Of a stretch of DNA of 5,417 nucleotides, positions 1 through 4,402 are shown in pieces. The position numbers were made by a program, and so were the translations under genes. The notes under the pieces are model-generated. The model did not search any database. It was given only the letters and a program-made list of their open reading frames with translations, and was not told the DNA's origin. Source of the stretch: Candidatus Nitrosopumilus sp. (GTDB lineage Archaea > Thermoproteota > Nitrososphaeria > Nitrososphaerales > Nitrosopumilaceae); NCBI GenBank assembly GCA_029863665.1, contig JAOTUX010000087.1, positions 1-5,417 of the forward strand, given 5' to 3'. Numbering within the stretch: the first letter of the stretch is position 1; each line of letters starts with the position of its first letter.

Positions 1-25
1 TTATTCATTTTGTGTTTTTCAAAAC

Positions 26-97
26 GGTACTCTGGCAGAACGGTTATGCGTGGGCCTGCAAAGCCTATACAAGGGGGTTCGACTCCCTCGGGTACCT
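26..97 (+). tRNA. tRNA-Cys (anticodon GCA)
   Basis: The sequence folds as a complete cloverleaf. The 7-bp acceptor stem is 26-32 with 90-96 (one T-G wobble), followed by T97 as discriminator base, which is the base expected for tRNA-Cys. The anticodon stem is 51-55 with 63-67, closing a 7-nt loop with anticodon GCA at 58-60. The variable loop has five bases, and the T arm at 73-89 has loop TTCGACT. CCA is not encoded and there is no intron. The D stem is short (3 bp). It inserts cysteine at UGC/UGU codons. Its promoter would lie mostly before the window start and cannot be judged. The 3' end is one base from the stop codon of the opposing cupredoxin gene. Confidence 0.95.
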
Positions 98-98
98 T

Positions 99-503
99 TT
101 ATTCAACAAGTACTTGTCCTTTCATCCAAGGATGAAGGGTACAAAAATAATCAAAAGTTCCTGTTTCATCAAATGTGATAGAATATGATTCATAGGGATC
201 TAGGTATCCACTATCAAAAATATCAGTAGGGGAATCATAAGAGCCTGAAGTTACACTATGAAAGGCTGAATCTTCATTAACCCATGTTACCTGTTTGCCT
301 TTTTCAACAACAATTAAAGATGGAACATAACATCTATCGATGTCTTCACATCCAGGACGAGAAACTTTTGTAGGCATTACTACATCACTTTTAACAATCA
401 CATCTTCATCCTCAATGTTCTCTTCAGTTGAAAAATTAGAGAAAGATATAGTAGAGATTACAATTACTACAACTATTACAATAATAATTATTTTTTTTAG
501 CAA
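99..503 (-). CDS. Membrane-anchored plastocyanin-like blue copper protein (cupredoxin)
   Basis: This is a 134-residue type-1 copper protein, probably a small electron carrier held on the outer face of the cytoplasmic membrane. Residues 1-22 form a very hydrophobic Ile/Val-rich signal anchor after a short MLKK start. An acidic linker follows (about 25-40), then one cupredoxin domain (about 55-134). The expected copper ligands are visible: His82 in AFHSV, then Cys121, His124 and Met127 in FCTLHPWMKG. Cys52 and Cys58 could form an extra disulfide. Ammonia-oxidising archaea encode many such proteins, thought to replace cytochrome c; the partner of this one is unknown. The start is a TTG, because an in-frame TGA lies three codons upstream and no ATG or GTG is available. 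Two tandem GTGAT units (504-513, minus strand) sit just before it and could pair with the 16S 3' end. An 8-A run follows codon 2, so the exact start deserves caution. Confidence 0.85.
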   Translation of the reverse strand: MLKKIIIIVIVVVIVISTISFSNFSTEENIEDEDVIVKSDVVMPTKVSRPGCEDIDRCYVPSLIVVEKGKQVTWVNEDSAFHSVTSGSYDSPTDIFDSGYLDPYESYSITFDETGTFDYFCTLHPWMKGQVLVE

Positions 504-513
504 ATCACATCAC
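504..513 (-). promoter_or_regulatory. Tandem GTGAT, possible ribosome binding site
   Basis: Read on the minus strand, two directly repeated GTGAT units abut the TTG start of the cupredoxin gene. GTGAT is part of the archaeal Shine-Dalgarno consensus GGAGGTGATC. The distal copy leaves a 5-nt spacer, which is workable; the proximal copy touches the start codon. It supports the TTG choice but could be chance. Confidence 0.3.
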
Positions 514-550
514 ATCCATAGCAGAGTTATTACATAATTACCAAATTCTC

Positions 551-562
551 TAAATATATAAC
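551..562. promoter_or_regulatory. TATA (box A) tract between divergent cupredoxin and AIPR genes
   Basis: The tract TAAATATATAAC is nearly symmetric and is the only strong TATA-like element in the 75-nt spacer. On the plus strand it sits about 22-27 nt before the TTG start of the AIPR gene, consistent with a leaderless or almost leaderless mRNA. On the minus strand it predicts transcription from about 530, giving the cupredoxin mRNA a leader of about 27 nt that would contain the GTGAT repeats. Whether one element drives both genes is inferred from position only. Confidence 0.5.
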
Positions 563-578
563 ATATTAGAAAAAAAGA

Positions 579-2330
579 TTGTCTCAAAACGGAAATGGGC
601 TACTTGAATACATACCTGGTTCACATACATTACTAGTACAAAAAAATTCCAGCCCACCTTTAGAAGGGTTTGCAGAGAATATTAGAGGAAGTATTCATGA
701 ATATGCCGAAGATTCAAAAAGTGAAGTAGAAAAAGGGAATAATTTCCTCCAATGGATATTAACAAGAGTTTTTGAGGCTACAGAGGATGATGCAGCAGAC
801 GCAATTGTGGATGGTGCAAATGATCTTGGAATTGATGCTTATCTTCCAGTAGACTTTTCAGATAACACAATTAGACTATTTCAATCAAAATATGGTACAT
901 CACATTCACTAGAAGCAATAGCCAAATTCAAAGAGGATGCAAAAAGATTACTTGCTAAAGATGTAACAAAAATGAGACCCGAGCTTGCTCAACTTGTTAC
1001 AAAAATTAAAGAAAAAAATCTCAAGATAAAATGTTGCTATGTTACAGATCAAAAAGTGGAATATGAAGATGAACTAGTTGAGATCATAGACGAGGAGAAA
1101 ATAATTCAAAAATTATGGGACAGAATTAAAAAACCAGCAGCTGGAAAAAAATCATCTATCAAACTAGAACGAATGCTCAGACATGAGAATACAATACTAG
1201 GGATTTTGAAATTGAGAGAGCTCACTGAATTTGTTAGTAAGAATAGAGATTACGTATTTGAATCAAACATCAGACAATGGATGCAGTTCAAGACTACAGT
1301 TAACAAAGGATTACGTGAAACATTACAAAGTAACCCAGGTAAATTTTTCTTTTACAACAATGGAATAACTATTGTAGTTAGTGATTTTGCAGAATTAGGA
1401 GAAAATCTAATTGAGCTTCATGCACCACAAATTGTTAATGGTGCACAAACATCAAACTCTATTCTAGATCATTCAAAGAGAACGAAAAATCTAGATGGAT
1501 CCATGACAGTTACAATAATCAAAGCAGATGACGAACAAGAACAAAACAATATTACAAAATATAGAAATTCTCAAAATTCAGTAAGAGGAAAAGATCTAGT
1601 CTCACTTATGGATTTTCATAAATCAATTAAATCACAGTTAAAAAATTCTGGTTACTTTTATGAAATTCAAGCAGGTTCTTTTGATACAAAAACAAAATCA
1701 AAACAATCAGAATATGAAGGAGATGCAACATACAATAATTACCTTCCAGACAATCATAAAAAAGTCATTGTTGCTAAAGACGCAATCCAATCTTTGGTAG
1801 CAGGAATTGAACAGAGGCCAACTGAAGCATATAGTTCACCAGCTCAATTTCTTCCAAGAGGGAGTAAATATGATGACATTTTCAATGACAATTTAAAAGA
1901 TGATTACAGAATTTTGTTGTACCCATATCTAGTCAAAGAGTTTGCAAAGAAATCACTAAAATATGGAAAACAAGGATGTCACAAAACAAAAAGATATGCA
2001 ACATTGTTTTTTGTTGCAGTGTACTTTAGAATATTGCATAAAAAAATTCTTGAATCAAATGGGGATTTCAAGGAGGATGTAAGAAAATTAGAGCCTATTT
2101 TTCGTAGTTTCAAACTCAATTCCAGAATTCTAAAGACTACAGATGTGATTGTGACTAAATTTCTTGAAGATACAGTAGTTGATGATCAAATTGAATTAGC
2201 CAATACTAAGCATAATTTCTTCTCTCAACATGTTTGGAATGATGCAATGCTACGTGTTATTGATAAAAAAATAAAACAAGAAGAAGAAGAGATAATGGCA
2301 TTAAAAAAACTAGCAAACAACTTGTTTTAA
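579..2330 (+). CDS. AIPR-family protein (abortive infection/phage resistance) with N-terminal PD-(D/E)XK-like nuclease domain
   Basis: This 583-residue protein belongs to the AIPR family, whose members are linked to abortive infection and phage resistance. Residues about 31-185 resemble a restriction-endonuclease fold: a helix with Glu66, then GANDLGID (Asp86) and the strand LFQSKYG (Gln102, Lys104), a D...QxK active-site pattern. The AIPR core follows at about 225-345: NIR at 230-232, VNKGL near 241, FFFYNNGIT at 257-264, QIVNGAQT at 284-291, and a downstream RNSQNSVRGKDL at 329-340. These asparagine-rich motifs are the family hallmark. The C-terminal half is Lys-rich and helical with no recognised domain; the extreme C-terminus is an acidic/basic coiled helix. 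The start is TTG at 579, as an in-frame TAG lies at 567-569 and the next Met is residue 132. No methylase, helicase or toxin partner is adjacent. Nucleic-acid cleavage during phage infection is inferred; the target is unknown. Confidence 0.88.
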   Translation: MSQNGNGLLEYIPGSHTLLVQKNSSPPLEGFAENIRGSIHEYAEDSKSEVEKGNNFLQWILTRVFEATEDDAADAIVDGANDLGIDAYLPVDFSDNTIRLFQSKYGTSHSLEAIAKFKEDAKRLLAKDVTKMRPELAQLVTKIKEKNLKIKCCYVTDQKVEYEDELVEIIDEEKIIQKLWDRIKKPAAGKKSSIKLERMLRHENTILGILKLRELTEFVSKNRDYVFESNIRQWMQFKTTVNKGLRETLQSNPGKFFFYNNGITIVVSDFAELGENLIELHAPQIVNGAQTSNSILDHSKRTKNLDGSMTVTIIKADDEQEQNNITKYRNSQNSVRGKDLVSLMDFHKSIKSQLKNSGYFYEIQAGSFDTKTKSKQSEYEGDATYNNYLPDNHKKVIVAKDAIQSLVAGIEQRPTEAYSSPAQFLPRGSKYDDIFNDNLKDDYRILLYPYLVKEFAKKSLKYGKQGCHKTKRYATLFFVAVYFRILHKKILESNGDFKEDVRKLEPIFRSFKLNSRILKTTDVIVTKFLEDTVVDDQIELANTKHNFFSQHVWNDAMLRVIDKKIKQEEEEIMALKKLANNLF

Positions 2331-2419
2331 TTTCAAAGGCAGTAGTCCGACCAAGTAAAAATCTTGCAGGAGGTTTACATTGGTCAGACTATCCACCTAA
2401 ATTCACTATAAACCAGTAA
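2324..2419 (+). pseudogene. Possible 3' remnant of an L-aspartate oxidase-like gene
   Basis: One frame, overlapping the last codons of the AIPR gene and ending at TAA 2417-2419, reads as a plausible protein tail. It holds LISKAVVRPSK, then GGLHWSDYPPK, then a short end. The pattern of an aliphatic helix followed by GLH..xDYP resembles the C-terminal helical region of L-aspartate oxidase (NadB), where the family has RKESRGLH...DYP. Some residues of that motif would be missing and no start codon fits, so if real it is a degraded fragment. The likeness is from memory and short; the same bases also form a strong hairpin, which is a competing explanation. Confidence 0.22.
2342..2392. repeat. Long imperfect inverted repeat / hairpin downstream of the AIPR gene
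   Basis: Bases 2343-2354 pair with 2380-2391 with a single C-A mismatch (2348/2386), extended by a G-T pair (2342/2392). After one bulged A (2379), bases 2355-2359 pair with 2374-2378. That makes about 17 Watson-Crick pairs closing a 14-nt loop (2360-2373) which ends in GGAGG. It begins 11 nt after the AIPR stop codon, so it would lie in the 3' UTR of that mRNA. It lacks a following T-run, so it does not look like a simple terminator. It could be a processing or stability element, a protein site, or a small RNA. Confidence 0.55.
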
Positions 2420-2463
2420 TATTTAACATAACTTTTGTAAGCATAATTTACTCCAGAATGTTT

Positions 2464-2471
2464 TTTATATA
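2464..2471 (+). promoter_or_regulatory. TATA box for the zinc-ribbon microprotein gene
   Basis: TTTATATA, within a T-rich run, is centred about 26 nt before the TTG at 2493. This is the spacing expected if transcription starts at or next to the start codon, giving a leaderless mRNA. Confidence 0.5.
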
Positions 2472-2492
2472 GATTAAAAAGATCAGAAACAC

Positions 2493-2660
2493 TTGGCACT
2501 AAAAGAAAAATGCGCGATTTGTAATGGAAAGATTCAATTCCGTTTTAGTCCAATGAAAGAATGGAAGATAAAAGGTTCTCTATGTGGAGAATGTTATTCA
2601 AAAAAACTTAATGAGCATTATCCAGGAGAGCATGTAAGAGTGAATAAACACCTAGACTAG
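2493..2660 (+). CDS. Small zinc-ribbon protein, 55 residues
   Basis: The frame encodes 55 residues starting MALKEKCAICNGK. It has two CxxC knuckles, Cys7/Cys10 and Cys31/Cys34 (LCGECY), about 20 residues apart, the spacing of a zinc ribbon that binds one Zn. The tail is hydrophilic with several His and Lys (NEHYPGEH, VNKHLD). Such single-ribbon proteins are common in Nitrososphaerota and are mostly uncharacterised; nucleic-acid or protein binding is possible but not shown. The TTG start is chosen because an in-frame TAA precedes it by six codons, the first ATG (residue 21) would delete one knuckle, and a TATA box is placed for a leaderless transcript. Its stop TAG shares the palindrome CTAG with the stop of the opposing gene. 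Confidence 0.72.
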   Translation: MALKEKCAICNGKIQFRFSPMKEWKIKGSLCGECYSKKLNEHYPGEHVRVNKHLD

Positions 2661-3241
2661 TTTTGTTTTGAATATTTGTTAATGTTAAGACAATTCCATG
2701 CAAGTGGATCGTCTTTTACATCTTTTTCCTCTAAAAATTCTATATCAGTAATAACTTTTTTTCTTTTTAACAAGGTTACTTGAAAGCTAGAGAATTTTTT
2801 GCAACTACACTTATTGTATAAACATACATCATCATCCCCCTCATCATGGTCTTGAGATTCATGACCACAATCACATAGAGCATCTTTTTTTACATCACAG
2901 AGTGATTTTTTTGCATATACTCCCAATCTAAGATATGCTTCCCCATCATGACCTTTCTTAAACCGTTCATAATTTTCTGATTTTTGTAATACTTTGAAAA
3001 AAGATAGATTGGTATCGGGTTTTTGAGAGTCAGAACCCAAGATAAACCAATATTTATCACCAATTTCTACAAATCGAATTTTAATTGAGGGATCTAGCCA
3101 CCAATGAATAGTATCATGCCAAAGAGCTGAAGATTCTTTTCTATCGGTGAATAAAGGAACAATATTCATCCTGAGATCATAATATCTGTAAGCGACACCA
3201 AGAAAATCATCAAACCATGGAATAGAGGATTGGGATGACAT
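2657..3241 (-). CDS. Hypothetical protein with Cys/His-rich metal-site motif, 194 residues
   Basis: I do not recognise the family as a whole. The first 110 residues are rich in aromatics (WFDDFLG, YRYYDLR, WHDTIHWWLD, KYWFILG) and look like a compact soluble alpha/beta domain. Residues 123-150 hold CDCGH, then His132, an acidic stretch, Cys140, Cys145, Cys147 and KKF. The pattern CxCGH-x4-H-x7-C-x4-CxC is a likely zinc-binding knuckle of a type I recall as a short module in other archaeal and bacterial proteins. A beta-rich segment follows (FQVTLLKRKKVITDIEFL). No signal peptide or membrane helix is present. The start is ATG with a TATA-like element about 26 nt upstream, so probably leaderless. 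It diverges from a winged-helix regulator, which might control it. The function is unknown. Confidence 0.75.
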   Translation of the reverse strand: MSSQSSIPWFDDFLGVAYRYYDLRMNIVPLFTDRKESSALWHDTIHWWLDPSIKIRFVEIGDKYWFILGSDSQKPDTNLSFFKVLQKSENYERFKKGHDGEAYLRLGVYAKKSLCDVKKDALCDCGHESQDHDEGDDDVCLYNKCSCKKFSSFQVTLLKRKKVITDIEFLEEKDVKDDPLAWNCLNINKYSKQN

Positions 3242-3263
3242 TGCAGAAAAATCAGGTTAGAGA

Positions 3264-3271
3264 TTATTTAT
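3264..3271 (-). promoter_or_regulatory. TATA-like element for the 194-residue protein gene
   Basis: Read on the minus strand this is ATAAATAA, centred about 26 nt before the ATG at 3241, and flanked by AGAT and ATCT arms. The position predicts a leaderless mRNA. The match to an archaeal box A is fair, not strong. Confidence 0.4.
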
Positions 3272-3295
3272 CTGATCTGAATTGATGGTAATACC

Positions 3296-3303
3296 CTTAT
3301 ATC
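3296..3303 (+). promoter_or_regulatory. TATA box for the winged-helix regulator gene
   Basis: CTTATATC is centred about 26 nt before the ATG at 3326, as expected for a leaderless transcript. It lies about 30 nt from the divergent minus-strand element, so a regulator bound between them could affect both genes. Confidence 0.5.
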
Positions 3304-3325
3304 TGAGTTTGACACCAAATGACAT

Positions 3326-3607
3326 ATGGTTTCCTATAGAACTAGTATGCAAATTGTTGCAGATTTATTGACTGCTACTGAGCAATCTGGGCAGGAAGGC
3401 ATCAAAACAACATCTCTACTAACTAAGGCAAATTTATCACATTCAAGACTATCTAAATTCTTAGAGAACTTGACTGGAGCAGGTCTAATTAACAGAATAG
3501 AGTTTGATGGTAAAAATACTTTTGTTATAACTTCAAAGGGGAGACAGTACTTGGATTCTTATGTAAATTTCTCTAGTATTGCAGAATCATTTGGATTAGA
3601 ACTTTAA
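3326..3607 (+). CDS. Winged helix-turn-helix transcriptional regulator (HTH_45-like)
   Basis: This 93-residue protein is made almost only of one winged-helix DNA-binding domain, of the small archaeal type common in Nitrososphaerota. Helix 1 is about 4-20 (YRTSMQIVADLLTATEQ). The helix-turn-helix spans about 26-54, with the turn near ANLSHSRL and the recognition helix about 38-52 (HSRLSKFLENLTGAGLI). The wing is about 57-70 (RIEFDGKNTFVIT), followed by TSKGRQYLDSY, a typical end of the domain. There is no ligand domain, so it may act as a dimer through the final helix. The start is ATG, supported by a TATA box at the right distance. It is divergent from the 194-residue Cys/His protein and ends three bases from the stop of the opposing membrane-protein gene. 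Targets are unknown. Confidence 0.85.
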   Translation: MVSYRTSMQIVADLLTATEQSGQEGIKTTSLLTKANLSHSRLSKFLENLTGAGLINRIEFDGKNTFVITSKGRQYLDSYVNFSSIAESFGLEL

Positions 3608-3610
3608 AAT

Positions 3611-3823
3611 TTACTTTTTAGATCTTCTTTTGGCATTAGCTTTTTGTTGTTCTTTTCTTTCCTTATAGGAGCTATAAATAACGATAATAGATATTCCTGC
3701 AATAGAGGCATAAAATAAAAAAATCAAAGGCTGCTCTCGAATTTCCCCAGTAGTTGGATATACAAAAGAAATTGGAATTCCTACAATCATAAAACCCAGT
3801 ATTATTAGAAGATACTTGTCCAC
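3611..3823 (-). CDS. Small membrane protein with two helices and basic tail, 70 residues
   Basis: I do not recognise the family. Two hydrophobic segments, about 4-22 (YLLIILGFMIVGIPISFVY) and 33-51, are joined by a short polar loop (PTTGEIREQ). The last 19 residues are strongly basic (KERKEQQKANAKRRSKK). By the positive-inside rule both ends would face the cytoplasm. The start is GTG: a TATA element lies 26 nt upstream, predicting a leaderless mRNA, and no nearby ATG fits. It converges on the winged-helix gene with a 3-nt gap and diverges from another two-helix microprotein of similar layout, so the two may be functionally related, though no sequence similarity is obvious. Confidence 0.7.
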   Translation of the reverse strand: MDKYLLIILGFMIVGIPISFVYPTTGEIREQPLIFLFYASIAGISIIVIYSSYKERKEQQKANAKRRSKK

Positions 3824-3844
3824 AAATTTTCAAGTTTACAAAAC

Positions 3845-3852
3845 CATATATC
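3845..3852. promoter_or_regulatory. Bidirectional TATA element between two small membrane-protein genes
   Basis: CATATATC has a symmetric ATATAT core. On the minus strand it is centred about 26 nt before the GTG at 3823 (leaderless). On the plus strand it predicts a start near 3874, leaving a leader of about 11 nt before ATG 3885. It is the only good TATA box in the 61-nt spacer. Confidence 0.5.
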
Positions 3853-3884
3853 TTTTTGATTTTACAAAACGATGATAGTAAAAC

Positions 3885-4052
3885 ATGGCAAAAATGCTTG
3901 AGGTGATAGGATTAGTTCTAGTAGCAATAATGGCATTAGGTTTTGTTGGTGCATTACAACCAACCATTGAACCAGGATTGTCACCATTGTTTTGGGGATG
4001 TGCAGGAATTGCCCTCATGATAATCATATACAGGAAAATGAAAAGAAAATAA
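3885..4052 (+). CDS. Small membrane protein with two helices, 55 residues
   Basis: The frame encodes 55 residues starting MAKMLEVIGL and ending YRKMKRK. Two hydrophobic segments, about 5-24 and 34-49, are linked by QPTIEPGLSP, and the tail is basic, predicting both ends inside. I know of no function. The start is ATG 3885, since an in-frame TAA lies at 3879-3881 and a TATA element is about 36 nt upstream; Met4 is an alternative. A minus-strand frame over the same bases is longer, but its product is proline/asparagine-rich with no domain, while this one has a convincing membrane-protein composition and a placed promoter. Confidence 0.65.
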   Translation: MAKMLEVIGLVLVAIMALGFVGALQPTIEPGLSPLFWGCAGIALMIIIYRKMKRK

Positions 4053-4120
4053 CAAGAAGAGAACTAAAATAATTTTAGGACATGTTATGAAATGATCAAA
4101 CAGTAATCAACCGGCAGATC

Positions 4121-4128
4121 TATAAAGG
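4121..4128 (+). promoter_or_regulatory. TATA box for a possible microprotein
   Basis: TATAAAGG predicts transcription from about 4150, a few bases before the ATG at 4157. It is the best TATA sequence in the 104-nt stretch after the preceding gene; the rest of that stretch shows no further feature. Confidence 0.4.
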
Positions 4129-4156
4129 AGAATTCCAGGTAAGTGTTGAGGGGAAT

Positions 4157-4234
4157 ATGACAGAACAAACTAAACAATGGTGGGAAGGTTTAGGAGAAGA
4201 ATTACAATCAGACATTGAGACCTCCTACAAATAA
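4157..4234 (+). CDS. Possible microprotein, 25 residues
   Basis: The frame is short (MTEQTKQWWEGLGEELQSD, then IETSYK) but has features of a real gene: a TATA box at the expected distance, a GAGGGG run six to ten bases before the ATG that could serve as a ribosome site, and a T-rich stretch after the stop. The peptide is hydrophilic and probably one amphipathic helix with a Trp-Trp pair. The same frame stays open upstream to 4091 but has no usable start codon there. I do not recognise it; chance cannot be excluded at this length. Confidence 0.4.
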   Translation: MTEQTKQWWEGLGEELQSDIETSYK

Positions 4235-4243
4235 AGAACTCAA

Positions 4244-4271
4244 TAATTTTCTACATAATTTTAAAAATTTT
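4244..4271. terminator. T-rich/A-rich stretch, probable terminator for converging transcripts
   Basis: Runs of T appear on both strands (ATTTT, TTTT on plus; TTTTT just after the tRNA-Thr 3' end on minus). Archaeal transcription ends at such T-runs, so this segment could stop the microprotein transcript and the tRNA-Thr transcript. Confidence 0.35.
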
Positions 4272-4275
4272 ACAA

Positions 4276-4349
4276 AGCCTCGGACGGGATCTGAACCCGC
4301 GACCTAACGCTTACGAGGCGTTCGCTCTACCAGGCTGAGCTACCAAGGC
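4276..4349 (-). tRNA. tRNA-Thr (anticodon CGT)
   Basis: Read on the minus strand, the 74 nt form a full cloverleaf. The acceptor stem is GCCTTGG with CCGAGGC (one T-G wobble), with discriminator T at 4276. The D arm is GCTC...GAGC, and the anticodon stem AACGC/GCGTT encloses loop CTCGTAA with anticodon CGT (plus positions 4313-4315). The variable loop is AGGTC and the T arm is GCGGG-TTCAGAT-CCCGT. There is no intron and no encoded CCA. It reads the ACG threonine codon. A TATA element about 28 nt upstream is shared with the divergent phosphohexomutase gene. Confidence 0.95.
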
Positions 4350-4372
4350 ATGTTTGGGTAAATCCATCAGAG

Positions 4373-4382
4373 TTAATAAAAA
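4373..4382. promoter_or_regulatory. Bidirectional TATA element between tRNA-Thr and the phosphohexomutase gene
   Basis: TTAATAAAAA lies midway between the two genes. Its centre (about 4377) is 26 nt before the TTG start at 4403 on the plus strand and about 28 nt before the first base of tRNA-Thr on the minus strand. Both distances fit archaeal promoters, and no better TATA box is present in the 53-nt spacer. Confidence 0.5.
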
Positions 4383-4402
4383 GCCTTTTCGAGTTGGATT
4401 AG

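Noticed and set aside
340..537. 65-codon plus-strand frame opposite the cupredoxin N-terminus
   Set aside because: Its Thr/Ile/Ser-rich product mirrors the Val/Ile-rich signal anchor on the other strand; no domain, and the minus-strand gene has clear copper ligands.
2369..2399. GGAGG followed six bases later by TTG, looking like a gene start
   Set aside because: The frame stops after six codons, and the GGAGG lies in the hairpin loop.
3836..4027. 63-codon minus-strand frame
   Set aside because: Antisense to the 55-residue membrane protein; its product shows no domain and the plus-strand gene has the better composition and promoter.
4091..4156. Upstream extension of the 25-residue microprotein frame
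   Set aside because: The frame is open back to a TGA at 4088 but has no ATG, GTG or TTG, and the TATA box at 4121 predicts transcription starting after it.
26..4349. tRNA genes as integration sites flanking a mobile element that carries the AIPR gene
   Set aside because: I found no direct repeat of either tRNA 3' end elsewhere in the window and no integrase or transposase; the cupredoxin gene also lies between tRNA-Cys and AIPR.
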